Shown here one piece after another: positions 57,115-64,000 of a stretch of 64,000 nucleotides of DNA; position 1 is the first letter of the stretch, and every line of letters begins with the position of its first letter. Source of the stretch: Taibaiella sp. (lineage in GTDB: Bacteria; Bacteroidota; Bacteroidia; Chitinophagales; Chitinophagaceae). The translations under genes and the position numbers were made by a program. The DNA lies in contig JAHBTQ010000001.1 in NCBI GenBank assembly GCA_019638495.1, positions 868,001-932,000 on the forward strand, read 5' to 3'. The notes under the pieces were generated by a model, which saw nothing but the letters and a program-made list of their open reading frames with translations, made no database searches and was not told the origin of the DNA.

Positions 57115-58787
57115 ACTGTTACTGTTTTGTCTGTTGTTTTTTGTGTTGATGTATTGCTTTTCCAGAGCTTGTATCCTCCGCTCAGGTTGTACACTTCCTT
57201 AAACCCATGCTGGTTGAGGATGCGCTGTGCAAGGTAGCCACGTGTGCCGCCCTCACAATATAGATAAACCGGCTCTTCCGGTGGTAGTTCATGTATGCGT
57301 TCGCGCAGGTCGTCCAGCGGAATGTTGATCGCGCCTTCAATGGCACCATCCAAAAATTCATGCCGTGTGCGCACATCTACCAGCAGGTGATGCTGTGCTG
57401 CGTCTTCCACCGTGTCCCAATAGAATGGTGTCATTTTTCCCAGCAGGATATTCTCTGCTACAAAACCCGCGATGTTCACTGGGTCTTTGGCAGACGAGAA
57501 TGGTGGCGCATAGGCATGCTCAAAGGAGGTAAGGTCACTAACCGTGCCACCGCGTTGCACAATTCCTGCAAATATATCGGTGCGTTTGTCTACCCCGCTA
57601 TAACCTACTACCTGCGCGCCCAGTATGCGGCTCTTAGTATCTACCGCAAGCTGTATGCTCATTTGCTCGGCCCCGGGATAATAAGATGCATGTGAGCCAC
57701 TGTGTGTAGTAGATACAAAGTGCTCTATACCCGCTGCTGTAAGGTGCTTCGAAGCCATGCCTGTAACACCCACTGTCATATCAAAGACCTTTACGATGGC
57801 GGTGTTAATGGCGCCGCGCCACTGGCTCACGTTGCCCAGCGCCACATTGTCTGCACACATGCGTCCTTGCTTATTAGCGGGGCCGGCAAGGTAGGTAGGC
57901 ATGCTTTGGCCTGTGATGGGATTGGTGAATTCAACCGCATCGCCCACAGCATAGATATCTGTGTCTGAAGTGCGGAGAAATTCGTCCACAATAATGCCTC
58001 CGCTTCTGCCTGTAGCCAGGCCTGCTTCTTTGGCCAGATGTGTATCGGGCCGCACGCCTGCCGACATAATGACGATGTCAGCAAAAAGTGGTTGGCCGTC
58101 TCCCATCAAAACATTGACTCCGCTGCCGGCTGGCTCAAAAGCCGTGACTTTGGTATCCAGCAGCAGGTCTACGCCTTTTGACAGAATGTGCTCCTGCACT
58201 ATGGCTGCCATGCTACGGTCCAGCGGGGCAAGCACCTGGCTGCCCATTTCTATGACGGTCACGTGCATGCCCAGATGGTGCAGGTTTTCTGCCATCTCCA
58301 GCCCAATGAAGCCAGCCCCTATTATCACCGCCTTGCCATTGTTGCGGCTGTCGGCATACTGTTTTATGTAGTCGGTATCGGCCACATTGCGCAGAGTAAA
58401 GATGCCGGGACTATTGATACCGGGAAGCGGTGGCCTCAGCGGCTCCGCACCCGGAGATAATATCAGTTTGTCGTACGCTTCTGTGTAGGTGCGTCCCGTT
58501 GCCAGGTCTCTGGCGCTTATGGTTTTTGCTGTGCGGTCTATGCTCAATACTTCATTCCTCACGCGCACATCAATATTGAAGCGCTTATTGAAATCTGCTG
58601 CAGTTTGCACAAACAACTTGTCGCGCTCGCGTATCACGTTGCCTATATAATATGGCAGGCCACAGTTGGCATAAGATATATATGCCCCCCGCTCAAAGAT
58701 CACGATCTCTGCATGCTCATCCAGCCTGCGCAGGCGTGCTGCTGCACTGGCGCCACCAGCTACCGCACCTATTATCACGTACTTCAT
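57111..58787 (-). CDS. CoA-disulfide reductase-like FAD oxidoreductase fused to rhodanese
   Basis: A 558-residue flavoprotein. FAD motif V-I-I-G-A-V-A-G-G-A-S-A-A-A-R (4-18), active cysteine C42 in S-Y-A-N-C-G-L-P-Y-Y-I-G, NAD(P)H motif V-I-I-G-A-G-F-I-G-L-E-M-A-E, and T-S-D-T-D-I-Y-A-V-G-D-A for the second FAD contact. The C-terminal 100 residues are a rhodanese domain with Y-L-Y-C-E-G-G-T-R-G. The CDR-rhodanese fusion is known to reduce CoA disulfide, CoA persulfide or polysulfide. Here it is the central enzyme of a persulfide-handling cluster, followed 1 bp apart upstream by thioredoxin. Confidence 0.94.
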   Translation of the reverse strand: MKYVIIGAVAGGASAAARLRRLDEHAEIVIFERGAYISYANCGLPYYIGNVIRERDKLFVQTAADFNKRFNIDVRVRNEVLSIDRTAKTISARDLATGRTYTEAYDKLILSPGAEPLRPPLPGINSPGIFTLRNVADTDYIKQYADSRNNGKAVIIGAGFIGLEMAENLHHLGMHVTVIEMGSQVLAPLDRSMAAIVQEHILSKGVDLLLDTKVTAFEPAGSGVNVLMGDGQPLFADIVIMSAGVRPDTHLAKEAGLATGRSGGIIVDEFLRTSDTDIYAVGDAVEFTNPITGQSMPTYLAGPANKQGRMCADNVALGNVSQWRGAINTAIVKVFDMTVGVTGMASKHLTAAGIEHFVSTTHSGSHASYYPGAEQMSIQLAVDTKSRILGAQVVGYSGVDKRTDIFAGIVQRGGTVSDLTSFEHAYAPPFSSAKDPVNIAGFVAENILLGKMTPFYWDTVEDAAQHHLLVDVRTRHEFLDGAIEGAINIPLDDLRERIHELPPEEPVYLYCEGGTRGYLAQRILNQHGFKEVYNLSGGYKLWKSNTSTQKTTDKTVTV

Positions 58788-58788
58788 A

Positions 58789-59100
58789 CTATACAGCTAC
58801 TTTATGTTGCTCTATAAGTTTTTTCAACTCTCCCGCAGGTACCACACCCGACTGGCGCCACAGCATTTGTCCGCCCTTAAAGAGCATAAGCGTGGGCACG
58901 CCCGATATGTTCCATGCATTGGCGAGAGCGGGGTTGCGGTCCACATCTATCTTCAGGATAGTGGCATTGTCTCCCACCGATTCCTTTACCTGCTTCAGTA
59001 TGGGCGCCATCATACGGCATGGCCCGCACCACTCTGCAGAGAAGTCTATGAGTACCGGCTTCTCGTCGTTTATCAGTTCTGCAAACGTCTTGTTTTCCAT
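58789..59100 (-). CDS. trxA: Thioredoxin
   Basis: A 103-residue thioredoxin with active site W-C25-G-P-C28-R, conserved D-F-S-A-E in front, and the cis-proline in [13 protein letters not shown]. It has no signal peptide, so it is cytoplasmic. Its place between DUF2892 and the CoA-disulfide reductase suggests it reduces persulfides or recycles the rhodaneses of this cluster rather than being the housekeeping thioredoxin. Confidence 0.93.
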   Translation of the reverse strand: MENKTFAELINDEKPVLIDFSAEWCGPCRMMAPILKQVKESVGDNATILKIDVDRNPALANAWNISGVPTLMLFKGGQMLWRQSGVVPAGELKKLIEQHKVAV

Positions 59101-59105
59101 AATGG

Positions 59106-59372
59106 TTATTTTACTTCTTCAAACTCAATAACTTCTTCTTTAGCCATTGATCCGGGCTCGGATTTGGTCATTTTGCTGCGGTAGTCGGGGGCACAGCCAC
59201 CTGAGCCGCAGCAGCCGGTATCCGTCACTGCCTGGTAGAGGAACCACAGGCTAAATGTACCCATGATCCAATCCTTAGACTGTATGCCGGTACCTAGCAG
59301 CATGAGCCCTATGGCCAGCCGCACTACGCGGCCCAGGTGCCAGTTGGTAAGCATACGTTCCTTCAATGTCAT
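59106..59372 (-). CDS. DUF2892/YgaP-like membrane protein
   Basis: An 88-residue protein. The first half has the pattern [21 protein letters not shown] and a second hydrophobic stretch with L-Y-Q-A-V, as in the DUF2892 (YgaP transmembrane) family. The second half is a soluble tail with C-C-G-S-G-G-C near residue 55. YgaP in Escherichia coli fuses such a membrane domain to a rhodanese; here the pieces are separate neighbouring genes. The start overlaps the upstream rhodanese stop by 4 bp. Confidence 0.82.
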   Translation of the reverse strand: MTLKERMLTNWHLGRVVRLAIGLMLLGTGIQSKDWIMGTFSLWFLYQAVTDTGCCGSGGCAPDYRSKMTKSEPGSMAKEEVIEFEEVK

Positions 59373-59683
59373 TTCTCAAATTTTTTCAGGTTAAACCAGC
59401 TTCCGGCATTATACACTTCTGTGAAGCCTGCCGATTGCAGCATGGAGCGAGCCGAGCCACTGCGCATACCCGATGCACAACAGGTGATGATGGGCTTGTC
59501 CTTCTTCAGCTTGCTCATCTGGCTGCCCAGTGCCTGCACCGGTATATTTATGGAACCCTTGATGTGGCCCCCGGCATATTCGCCGGAGGTACGCACATCT
59601 AGTATCACTGCACCATTCTCTATCAGTTGACCCAGGTCCACCTTAGGACCGCCACCTAGTAGTTTCTTCAGAAATCCTATCAT
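59369..59683 (-). CDS. Single-domain rhodanese
   Basis: A 104-residue rhodanese. It has V-I-L-D-V-R-T-S-G-E-Y-A-G-G-H-I-K-G-S-I-N-I-P and the active loop C69-A-S-G-M-R, preceded by a second cysteine (C68). The N-terminal M-I-G-F-L-K-K-L-L-G-G could be a short membrane-touching helix. It likely carries sulfur as a persulfide on the loop cysteine. It lies 1 bp after the next rhodanese gene. Confidence 0.93.
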   Translation of the reverse strand: MIGFLKKLLGGGPKVDLGQLIENGAVILDVRTSGEYAGGHIKGSINIPVQALGSQMSKLKKDKPIITCCASGMRSGSARSMLQSAGFTEVYNAGSWFNLKKFEK

Positions 59684-59684
59684 C

Positions 59685-59963
59685 TTAGTTGTTCTTTAAG
59701 TAGTTAACATTGATCCACGATCCGCCGTTCACGCAGTTGATACCATATTGCGACAGGTAGGCTGTTGCCTGGCCACTGCGGCCACCGGAGGCGCAGCATA
59801 GCACCAGGTTGCCCATCTTCTTCAGTTCGCCCACGCGATCGGGTACTTCATTCAGCGGAATGTTGATGCTGCCGGCTACATGGCCACCCGCATATTCTTC
59901 TCTTGTCCTTACGTCTACCACAGTAGACCCTTCTGCTTTCAGCATTGTTGCTACATTGTTCAT
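59685..59963 (-). CDS. Single-domain rhodanese
   Basis: A 92-residue rhodanese: T-V-V-D-V-R-T-R-E-E-Y-A-G-G-H-V-A-G-S-I-N-I-P, and the loop C57-A-S-G-G-R preceded by C56. It is compact, like PspE-type proteins without a signal. The ATG at 59963 was chosen; the frame is open to 60038, but the added residues are low-complexity (K-N-Q-Q-Q-Q-N-K-N-N). It may form a relay with the adjoining rhodanese, whose loop is nearly identical. Confidence 0.92.
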   Translation of the reverse strand: MNNVATMLKAEGSTVVDVRTREEYAGGHVAGSINIPLNEVPDRVGELKKMGNLVLCCASGGRSGQATAYLSQYGINCVNGGSWINVNYLKNN

Positions 59964-59976
59964 AATCCTGTTGTTT

Positions 59977-60180
59977 TTATTTTGTTGTTGTTGGTTTTTT
60001 AAAAGTGCTGAACCCAAGTGTTCCCAGCAGAGCGCCATACAGCGTGCTTACCACAGGGCTGCTGGTAATGGGGCACGTGCCTGATGCACAACCCACGTAG
60101 TACCAGTAAAGCCATCCTATCACTGCACCCGCTGCCGCCCCCGCTATCTCTAGTTTATACCTGTTTATCATTGGTTTCAT
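59977..60180 (-). CDS. DUF6132-type small membrane protein
   Basis: A 67-residue protein with a glycine/alanine-rich helix (G-A-A-A-G-A-V-I-G-W-L-Y-W-Y-Y-V-G) leading into C-A-S-G-T-C-P-I-T-S-S-P, then a second hydrophobic segment. This matches, from memory, DUF6132, small proteins found beside rhodanese genes in Bacteroidota. The cysteine pair at the membrane surface may hold or pass sulfur. It is the first gene of the unit that runs down to 56713 and has a GGAACATTTGTTGTG operator-like site upstream. Confidence 0.8.
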   Translation of the reverse strand: MKPMINRYKLEIAGAAAGAVIGWLYWYYVGCASGTCPITSSPVVSTLYGALLGTLGFSTFKKPTTTK

Positions 60181-60199
60181 CTTATCGTCTATTATTTGT

Positions 60200-60244
60200 C
60201 AAAGGTCGTAAGGGCTAAGCGCCTGCTTCGGAACATTTGTTGTG
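60200..60244 (-). promoter_or_regulatory. Candidate Crp/Fnr-type promoter of the rhodanese operon
   Basis: On the minus strand CACAACAAATGTTCC (60230-60244, centre 60236.5) lies 29.5 bp upstream of the box GACCTTTG (60200-60207). The same operator core and the same box, at exactly the same distance, occur before the DUF2892 gene at 60290. Confidence 0.6.
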
Positions 60245-60289
60245 TTGCGGGCTGCTTTTTACAAAAACAATTGTTAAAGCAGTATGCCG

Positions 60290-60493
60290 CTACTTTTTCT
60301 TGCAAGTGCTGATACCGAAAGGCAGGTATAGCGGGCATGTACCTACCAGTGCGGTAAGCACAAATATGCCTGCCAGTGCCATCAGCACCATGCCCAGCGT
60401 ACCAGAAATAGTACCGGTGAAATAAAGGGCTGCCACTACTATGGCGATAATGATGCGAATAACGCGATCGGCCCCACCCATGTTCTTTTTCAT
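60290..60493 (-). CDS. DUF2892 family membrane protein
   Basis: A 67-residue protein that starts M-K-K-N-M-G-G-A-D-R-V-I-R-I-I-I-A-I, typical of DUF2892. It has two hydrophobic segments and a C-terminal V-G-T-C-P-L-Y-L-P-F-G-I-S-T-C. The conserved cysteine in G-T-C-P-L-Y is common to the family. The ATG at 60493 gives the family's N-terminus; the frame is open to 60535. It has its own promoter with a perfect palindrome, in the gap after the Crp/Fnr gene. Confidence 0.88.
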   Translation of the reverse strand: MKKNMGGADRVIRIIIAIVVAALYFTGTISGTLGMVLMALAGIFVLTALVGTCPLYLPFGISTCKKK

Positions 60494-60518
60494 AAAAAAA
60501 GTGTGTTTTGGTTCAGTA

Positions 60519-60563
60519 CAAAGGTCTGAAGGCAAAACAGGGTGGTTGGGAACAAATGTTCCC
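60519..60563 (-). promoter_or_regulatory. Candidate Crp/Fnr-type promoter of the DUF2892 gene
   Basis: The perfect palindrome GGGAACAAATGTTCCC (60548-60563, centre 60555.5) lies 29.5 bp upstream, on the minus strand, of GACCTTTG (60519-60526). If transcription starts about 7 nt after that box, the operator sits near -44, as for a class II activator. Confidence 0.65.
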
Positions 60564-60593
60564 TTATATAGAAGTTTTTAGAAAATTTTCTTT

Positions 60594-61202
60594 TCAGTCA
60601 ATAAGCTCAATGGTATTCCTGCCCAGGCGCAGCAGGTTTTTCTGCTCCATCTGGCGCAGCAGGCGGCTTATCACCTCGCGGTGTGTGTGTAACTCGTCGG
60701 CAATGTTCTGGTGCGTGATGAAAAGTGCCTTTGTTCCGGCGGCCTGTGCGCGCCTCTCCAGGTAGTTCAGCACCTGCTTATCCATATTGCTGAAGGCGAT
60801 GAGGTCTATTACTTCCAGCAGTTCGTTGAAACGCTGGGCATAGGTACTGTTGATGTAGGTCTTCCACTCAGGGTAGCGAAACCAGTCTTCCACCATATTC
60901 ACCGGCACCTGCATTATCTCTGTATCTTCCTCTGCTATAGCCTTGATGCTGCTCTTTTTGCGGCCCTGGCAGCAGTTGATAGCCATGGCGCATGTTTGCC
61001 CGGGGTACAGGTGATAGAGGAACACCTCGCGGCCCTCATCGTTCTGGCGCACTATGCGCAGCACCCCCTGCTGCACTATGGGTACAAAGACAATCATATC
61101 ACCGGGCGAAATGAGTACTGTGTCTTTCTCCACGTGCTTTATGCGTGTGTGCGCATTCATTTCCGCTACCAGTTGGCTGTCTGTAAAAAGGGATGTGCTC
61201 AT
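60594..61202 (-). CDS. Crp/Fnr family transcriptional regulator
   Basis: A 202-residue regulator: cyclic-nucleotide-binding-like beta roll (about 20-115) and a C-terminal winged HTH (H-Q-N-I-A-D-E-L-H-T-H-R-E-V-I-S-R-L-L-R-Q-M-E). The beta roll contains C71 and the pair C77-C78 (T-C-A-M-A-I-N-C-C-Q-G), which could sense redox or sulfur species. It lacks the N-terminal Fnr cysteine cluster. The ATG at 61202 was chosen although the frame is open to 61562. It lies directly upstream of the sulfur genes, and two identical candidate operators lie in that cluster. Confidence 0.92.
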   Translation of the reverse strand: MSTSLFTDSQLVAEMNAHTRIKHVEKDTVLISPGDMIVFVPIVQQGVLRIVRQNDEGREVFLYHLYPGQTCAMAINCCQGRKKSSIKAIAEEDTEIMQVPVNMVEDWFRYPEWKTYINSTYAQRFNELLEVIDLIAFSNMDKQVLNYLERRAQAAGTKALFITHQNIADELHTHREVISRLLRQMEQKNLLRLGRNTIELID

Positions 61203-61233
61203 AAGAGGTATGCTAGAGTGAAGAGGCAAATAT

Positions 61234-61249
61234 CCGACAAAAATGTCGG
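61234..61249. promoter_or_regulatory. Inverted repeat upstream of the Crp/Fnr gene
   Basis: CCGACA-AAAA-TGTCGG is a perfect 6+6 repeat about 30 bp upstream of the regulator start. It resembles but does not match the GGGAACA-AA-TGTTCCC operator and may serve autoregulation. Confidence 0.4.
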
Positions 61250-61361
61250 TTACCGATTTGCGGGTAGTCGTAAAATGAGAAAGCGGAAAGTCTAAAATAC
61301 TTAGGGCAAATAAGCTATTTTTATACTTACAAGGTGTACAGCATTCTGCACCGCACCCATA

Positions 61362-61871
61362 ATGCCTCGACTTACATACATAGTGCTCTCCCTGCTGCTG
61401 CTGTTGCAGGCAGGTGGTGCTATGCTGTGCTGCCAGGTGCAGCAGGTGCGGGTGCGATGGGAGCAGCATGAAGCTATGCAAAGGTGCAGCAAACCACAGG
61501 AGCGGCTGGAACTGAGTGAGGCAACATGGAAGCAGTGCCGGCGCGGAGACGACGAGCTGCAACTAAATGGTGTAATGTATGATGTGGTGCGCATGGACCA
61601 GCGTGGCACAGGTGTGTCGCTTACGGTGGTGCGTGATGAGGAGGAGGGTGAAATTATGCAGCTCATTAGCCGGCTGCTGACAGGTGGTGATGATAGCACG
61701 CCCCTTGCTCCCGTAGTGGTGAGCCTGCTGCAGGCGGCCTATTTGTTGCCGGATGTCTATCACATTGCCTTGCTGCATGGCATCAGGGCTGCTTCGTTTC
61801 CGCAATGGGAGGAAACACTGCTGTGCAGGGCCGGCAGTGGCAACCTTCGTCCCCCTGAGTTTTTCGTTTGA
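61362..61871 (+). CDS. Small secreted hypothetical protein upstream of a TonB receptor
   Basis: A 169-residue protein with an N-terminal hydrophobic signal (Y-I-V-L-S-L-L-L-L-L-Q-A-G-G-A). It is not recognised. Cysteines occur in A-M-L-C-C-Q, R-C-S-K, W-K-Q-C-R-R and L-L-C-R. A middle stretch, E-L-Q-L-N-G-V-M-Y-D-V-V, looks like a beta hairpin of a surface protein. It is divergent from the Crp/Fnr gene and codirectional with the receptor that starts about 100 bp downstream, so the pair may form one outer-membrane uptake unit. Confidence 0.68.
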   Translation: MPRLTYIVLSLLLLLQAGGAMLCCQVQQVRVRWEQHEAMQRCSKPQERLELSEATWKQCRRGDDELQLNGVMYDVVRMDQRGTGVSLTVVRDEEEGEIMQLISRLLTGGDDSTPLAPVVVSLLQAAYLLPDVYHIALLHGIRAASFPQWEETLLCRAGSGNLRPPEFFV

Positions 61872-61974
61872 TTTGATAGTGGCAGTTCTGCCGCATTGCT
61901 CCTGCGTTCCGACGTGGGCATTTATGTATTGCGCCGCATTGCGGGTGCGTATTCTTAGCTATTAAACCAACGAA

Positions 61975-64000
61975 ATGATGAAATACTACCTGGTAGCCGG
62001 GTTAGCCATAGCCTGTGCATGCCCCTATATGGCCGCAGGGTATGCGAAGGACACAACAAAAAAGACAAAGGGCCTGGATGAGGTGACGGTATCGGCCAGC
62101 CGCAACACACAGAGCCGCCGTATGGTGGCGCAGCAGGTGCAACTGCTGGAACGCGAGCAAATAGTGAACGCACAGGCACAGACCAGCGCAGACCTGCTGG
62201 CCAATACCATGGGCCTCTTTGTGCAGAAGAGCCAGGCCGGTGGTGGCAGCCCTGTGCTGCGTGGCTTTGAGGCCAATAAGGTGCTGCTGGTCGTAGATGG
62301 TGTTCGCATGAACAACATTATGTATCGCGGCGGGCACCTGCAAAATGTGATAACACTGGACAATGCGGCACTGGACCGTGTTGAAGTACTTTATGGCCCA
62401 TCCTCCACCGTGTATGGCAGCGATGCGCTGGGCGGTGTCATACACTTCTATACAAAGCAGCCGCAGTTTTCTGTGGACACAGGCAAGACACTTGTAAAGT
62501 CGAACGCTTACGTGCGGTACGGCAGTGTGAATAATGAAAAGACCGGTCATGCAGATGTGAGCATTGGCGGCAGGCGGTTTGCTTCGCTCACATCTGTTAC
62601 TGCATCGTCCTTTGGCGATATGCGCGGCGGGGCATCGCAAAACCCGTTTTACAACAGCAACTATGGTGAGCGCCCAACTTATGTGGAGCGCATAAACGGC
62701 AAGGACAGCCTGGTAGCCAATAGTGATAAATACCTGCAGGTGCAGAGCGGCTACAGCCAGGTAGATGTAATGCAGAAGTTTGCCTACCGGCAGAATGAAA
62801 AGGTGACGCATTTGCTGAACCTGCAACTATCTACCTCTACCGACATTCCGCGGTATGACCGGCTCACAGACCCATCGGCCACTACCGGTCTGCGATATGC
62901 ACAGTGGTATTATGGTCCACAGCAGCGTGTATTGGCATCTTACAATGTGAACCGGACAGATGAATCGGAATTCTTTCAGCGCCGGCATGTGGGCATACAC
63001 TACCAGGATATAGTGGAGAGCCGCCATAATCGCAGCTTTGGAAGTAACAGGATATCGCACCGCAAGGAGGATGCCGCAGTGATGGGCGCCAACATAGACA
63101 TGGAGCATACCGGGGGCAGGCACACACTGGCGCTGGGACTGGAATATCAAGCAAACGCACTGACCTCAAAAGCGGAGCAGGAGAATATAGTTACCAGTAT
63201 TACAGTGCCGATAGATACACGCTACCCCGATGGTACTAACACCATGGACAACTATGCCGTGTATCACACACATACCATGCGCATAGACGACAAGTGGACA
63301 CTGAACGACGGTGTGCGCCTGGGCTTCAGCGGCCTGCGGTCAACTCTTAGAGACACGTCCATACTGCATCTGCCGTTTACAGAAGCAAAGCAAACACACT
63401 TTGTTTATTCCGGCAATGCGGCCATCATTCATACGCCTACGGATAAGTGGAAGCTCTCTGCCATGGTCTCAACCGGCTTTCGGGTGCCCAATGTAGATGA
63501 CCTGGCTAAGGTATTTGAGTCGGCACCAGGCACACTGATAGTACCTAACGCCAACCTGCGTCCGGAGCAAACGGTGAACAGCGAGCTGGGCATAACAAAA
63601 GTCTTCGGCGGCTGCACTACGTGGGAGAATGCCCTGTACTACACACGCTTCTTCGATGCTATTATTACTGCACCTTTTACCTTCAACGGGCAGGACTCTG
63701 TAATATATGACGGCGTAAAGAGCCGCGTGATGGCTAACCAGAACATGCAAAACGCACACATCTACGGGTTGTGGAGCTATCTGCGCTCCCAGGTCACGGA
63801 TAGGCTCCTACTGGGTGCCAGCGCCAGCTATACTTATGGCCGCATACTTACCGGCAGCGCAGATGCTCCGCTGGACCATATTCCGCCCCTTATGTTGCGC
63901 GCACAGGCTACCTATACCATACGCAAGTGGACGTTTGACGGCTTTGTTAACTACCAGGCAGAAAAGCCGCTGAGCCAATACTACCTGAACGGGGAAGACA
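61975..64000 (+). CDS. TonB-dependent receptor (3' end beyond window)
   Basis: At least 675 residues of an outer-membrane receptor; the frame stays open to the last base. A signal peptide is followed by a short TonB-box-like L-D-E-V-T-V-S-A-S-R, then the plug domain (S-A-D-L-L-A-N-T-M-G-L-F-V-Q-K-S, G-G-G-S-P-V-L-R-G-F-E-A-N-K-V-L-L-V-V-D-G-V-R-M-N, V-E-V-L-Y-G-P-S-S-T-V-Y-G-S-D-A-L-G-G-V-I). Barrel strands and F-R-V-P-N-V-D-D-L come after. It lacks the carboxypeptidase-like N-terminal extension of SusC proteins and looks like the hemin/siderophore/vitamin receptor type. Substrate is unknown. Confidence 0.92.
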   Translation, partial: MMKYYLVAGLAIACACPYMAAGYAKDTTKKTKGLDEVTVSASRNTQSRRMVAQQVQLLEREQIVNAQAQTSADLLANTMGLFVQKSQAGGGSPVLRGFEANKVLLVVDGVRMNNIMYRGGHLQNVITLDNAALDRVEVLYGPSSTVYGSDALGGVIHFYTKQPQFSVDTGKTLVKSNAYVRYGSVNNEKTGHADVSIGGRRFASLTSVTASSFGDMRGGASQNPFYNSNYGERPTYVERINGKDSLVANSDKYLQVQSGYSQVDVMQKFAYRQNEKVTHLLNLQLSTSTDIPRYDRLTDPSATTGLRYAQWYYGPQQRVLASYNVNRTDESEFFQRRHVGIHYQDIVESRHNRSFGSNRISHRKEDAAVMGANIDMEHTGGRHTLALGLEYQANALTSKAEQENIVTSITVPIDTRYPDGTNTMDNYAVYHTHTMRIDDKWTLNDGVRLGFSGLRSTLRDTSILHLPFTEAKQTHFVYSGNAAIIHTPTDKWKLSAMVSTGFRVPNVDDLAKVFESAPGTLIVPNANLRPEQTVNSELGITKVFGGCTTWENALYYTRFFDAIITAPFTFNGQDSVIYDGVKSRVMANQNMQNAHIYGLWSYLRSQVTDRLLLGASASYTYGRILTGSADAPLDHIPPLMLRAQATYTIRKWTFDGFVNYQAEKPLSQYYLNGED

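Noticed and set aside
1..64000. tRNA, rRNA or other structured RNA genes
   Set aside because: Intergenic stretches were read on both strands and no cloverleaf, rRNA segment or known riboswitch core was recognised; a covariance-model search was not possible.

Overview
The window comes from a Bacteroidota (Bacteroidetes) chromosome, most likely of the Chitinophagia/Sphingobacteriia type. The evidence is: type IX secretion (T9SS) C-terminal sorting domains on three secreted proteins together with the T9SS regulator PorX; an Alternative Complex III operon joined to cytochrome oxidase; several TAnnTTTG-type -7 promoter boxes; mostly weak Shine-Dalgarno sequences; and many small dispersed repeats typical of this phylum. 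All identifications are made by eye from translated sequence and motif memory; no database search was run.

Layout. 1-12058: the complex I (NADH:quinone oxidoreductase) operon, from the end of nuoD through nuoE, F, G, H, I, J, K, L, M and N. It is interrupted by an SRPBCC gene and a DUF4440-like gene (between nuoE and nuoF) and by a GxxExxY gene flanked by inverted repeats (between nuoF and nuoG). 12266-18277: an AT-richer DNA modification/defence island. It holds vsr, a C-protein-like regulator, a C5 DNA methyltransferase and, convergent to these, a tight four-gene operon with a GHKL (MORC/MutL-like) ATPase and three proteins without known function. This is the best candidate for a little-described system. 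18823-26129: an HTH protein with a disordered tail, mgtE, a GNAT acetyltransferase, porX and an ABC exporter. 26391-33263: two giant T9SS-secreted proteins with PKD repeats, the first of them flanked by direct copies of a composite hairpin repeat. 33571-46456: an SDR, then the actABCDEF-ctaC-ctaD respiratory operon (Alternative Complex III plus cytochrome oxidase subunits II and I). 46532-56648: a sigma-54-type response regulator without a DNA-binding domain, pirin, a CDGSH protein, an ArsC/Spx-like protein, an NHL-repeat T9SS protein, a PpiD/SurA-like foldase, apaG, riboflavin synthase, a lipoprotein and a DUF4143 ATPase. 56713-61202: a sulfur/persulfide-handling cluster with four rhodanese-domain proteins, thioredoxin, CoA-disulfide-reductase-like flavoprotein, small membrane proteins and a Crp/Fnr regulator. 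61362-64000: a small secreted protein and a TonB-dependent receptor cut by the window end.

How the genes work together. Complex I feeds electrons to quinone. Alternative Complex III oxidises the quinol and passes electrons to the oxidase encoded directly downstream, so this window holds much of the aerobic respiratory chain. PorX and the sorting-domain proteins belong to the T9SS route. The rhodanese cluster appears to be controlled by the adjacent Crp/Fnr protein through two promoters of identical geometry (same operator, same -7 box, same 29.5-bp spacing). The defence island appears to be run by a C-protein with a GACT-N3-AGTC box in front of its gene.

Intergenic DNA carries at least seven dispersed repeat families: 10-nt CTTTGCGnnn arrays, CCCCTTTAGGGG elements abutting start codons, multi-hairpin elements with covarying stems, CAATTCGG-type tandem arrays, TCAGGCTGAGC-type elements, GACTTACGACT arrays and short perfect palindromes. 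No tRNA, rRNA, CRISPR array, transposase or prophage block was recognised.
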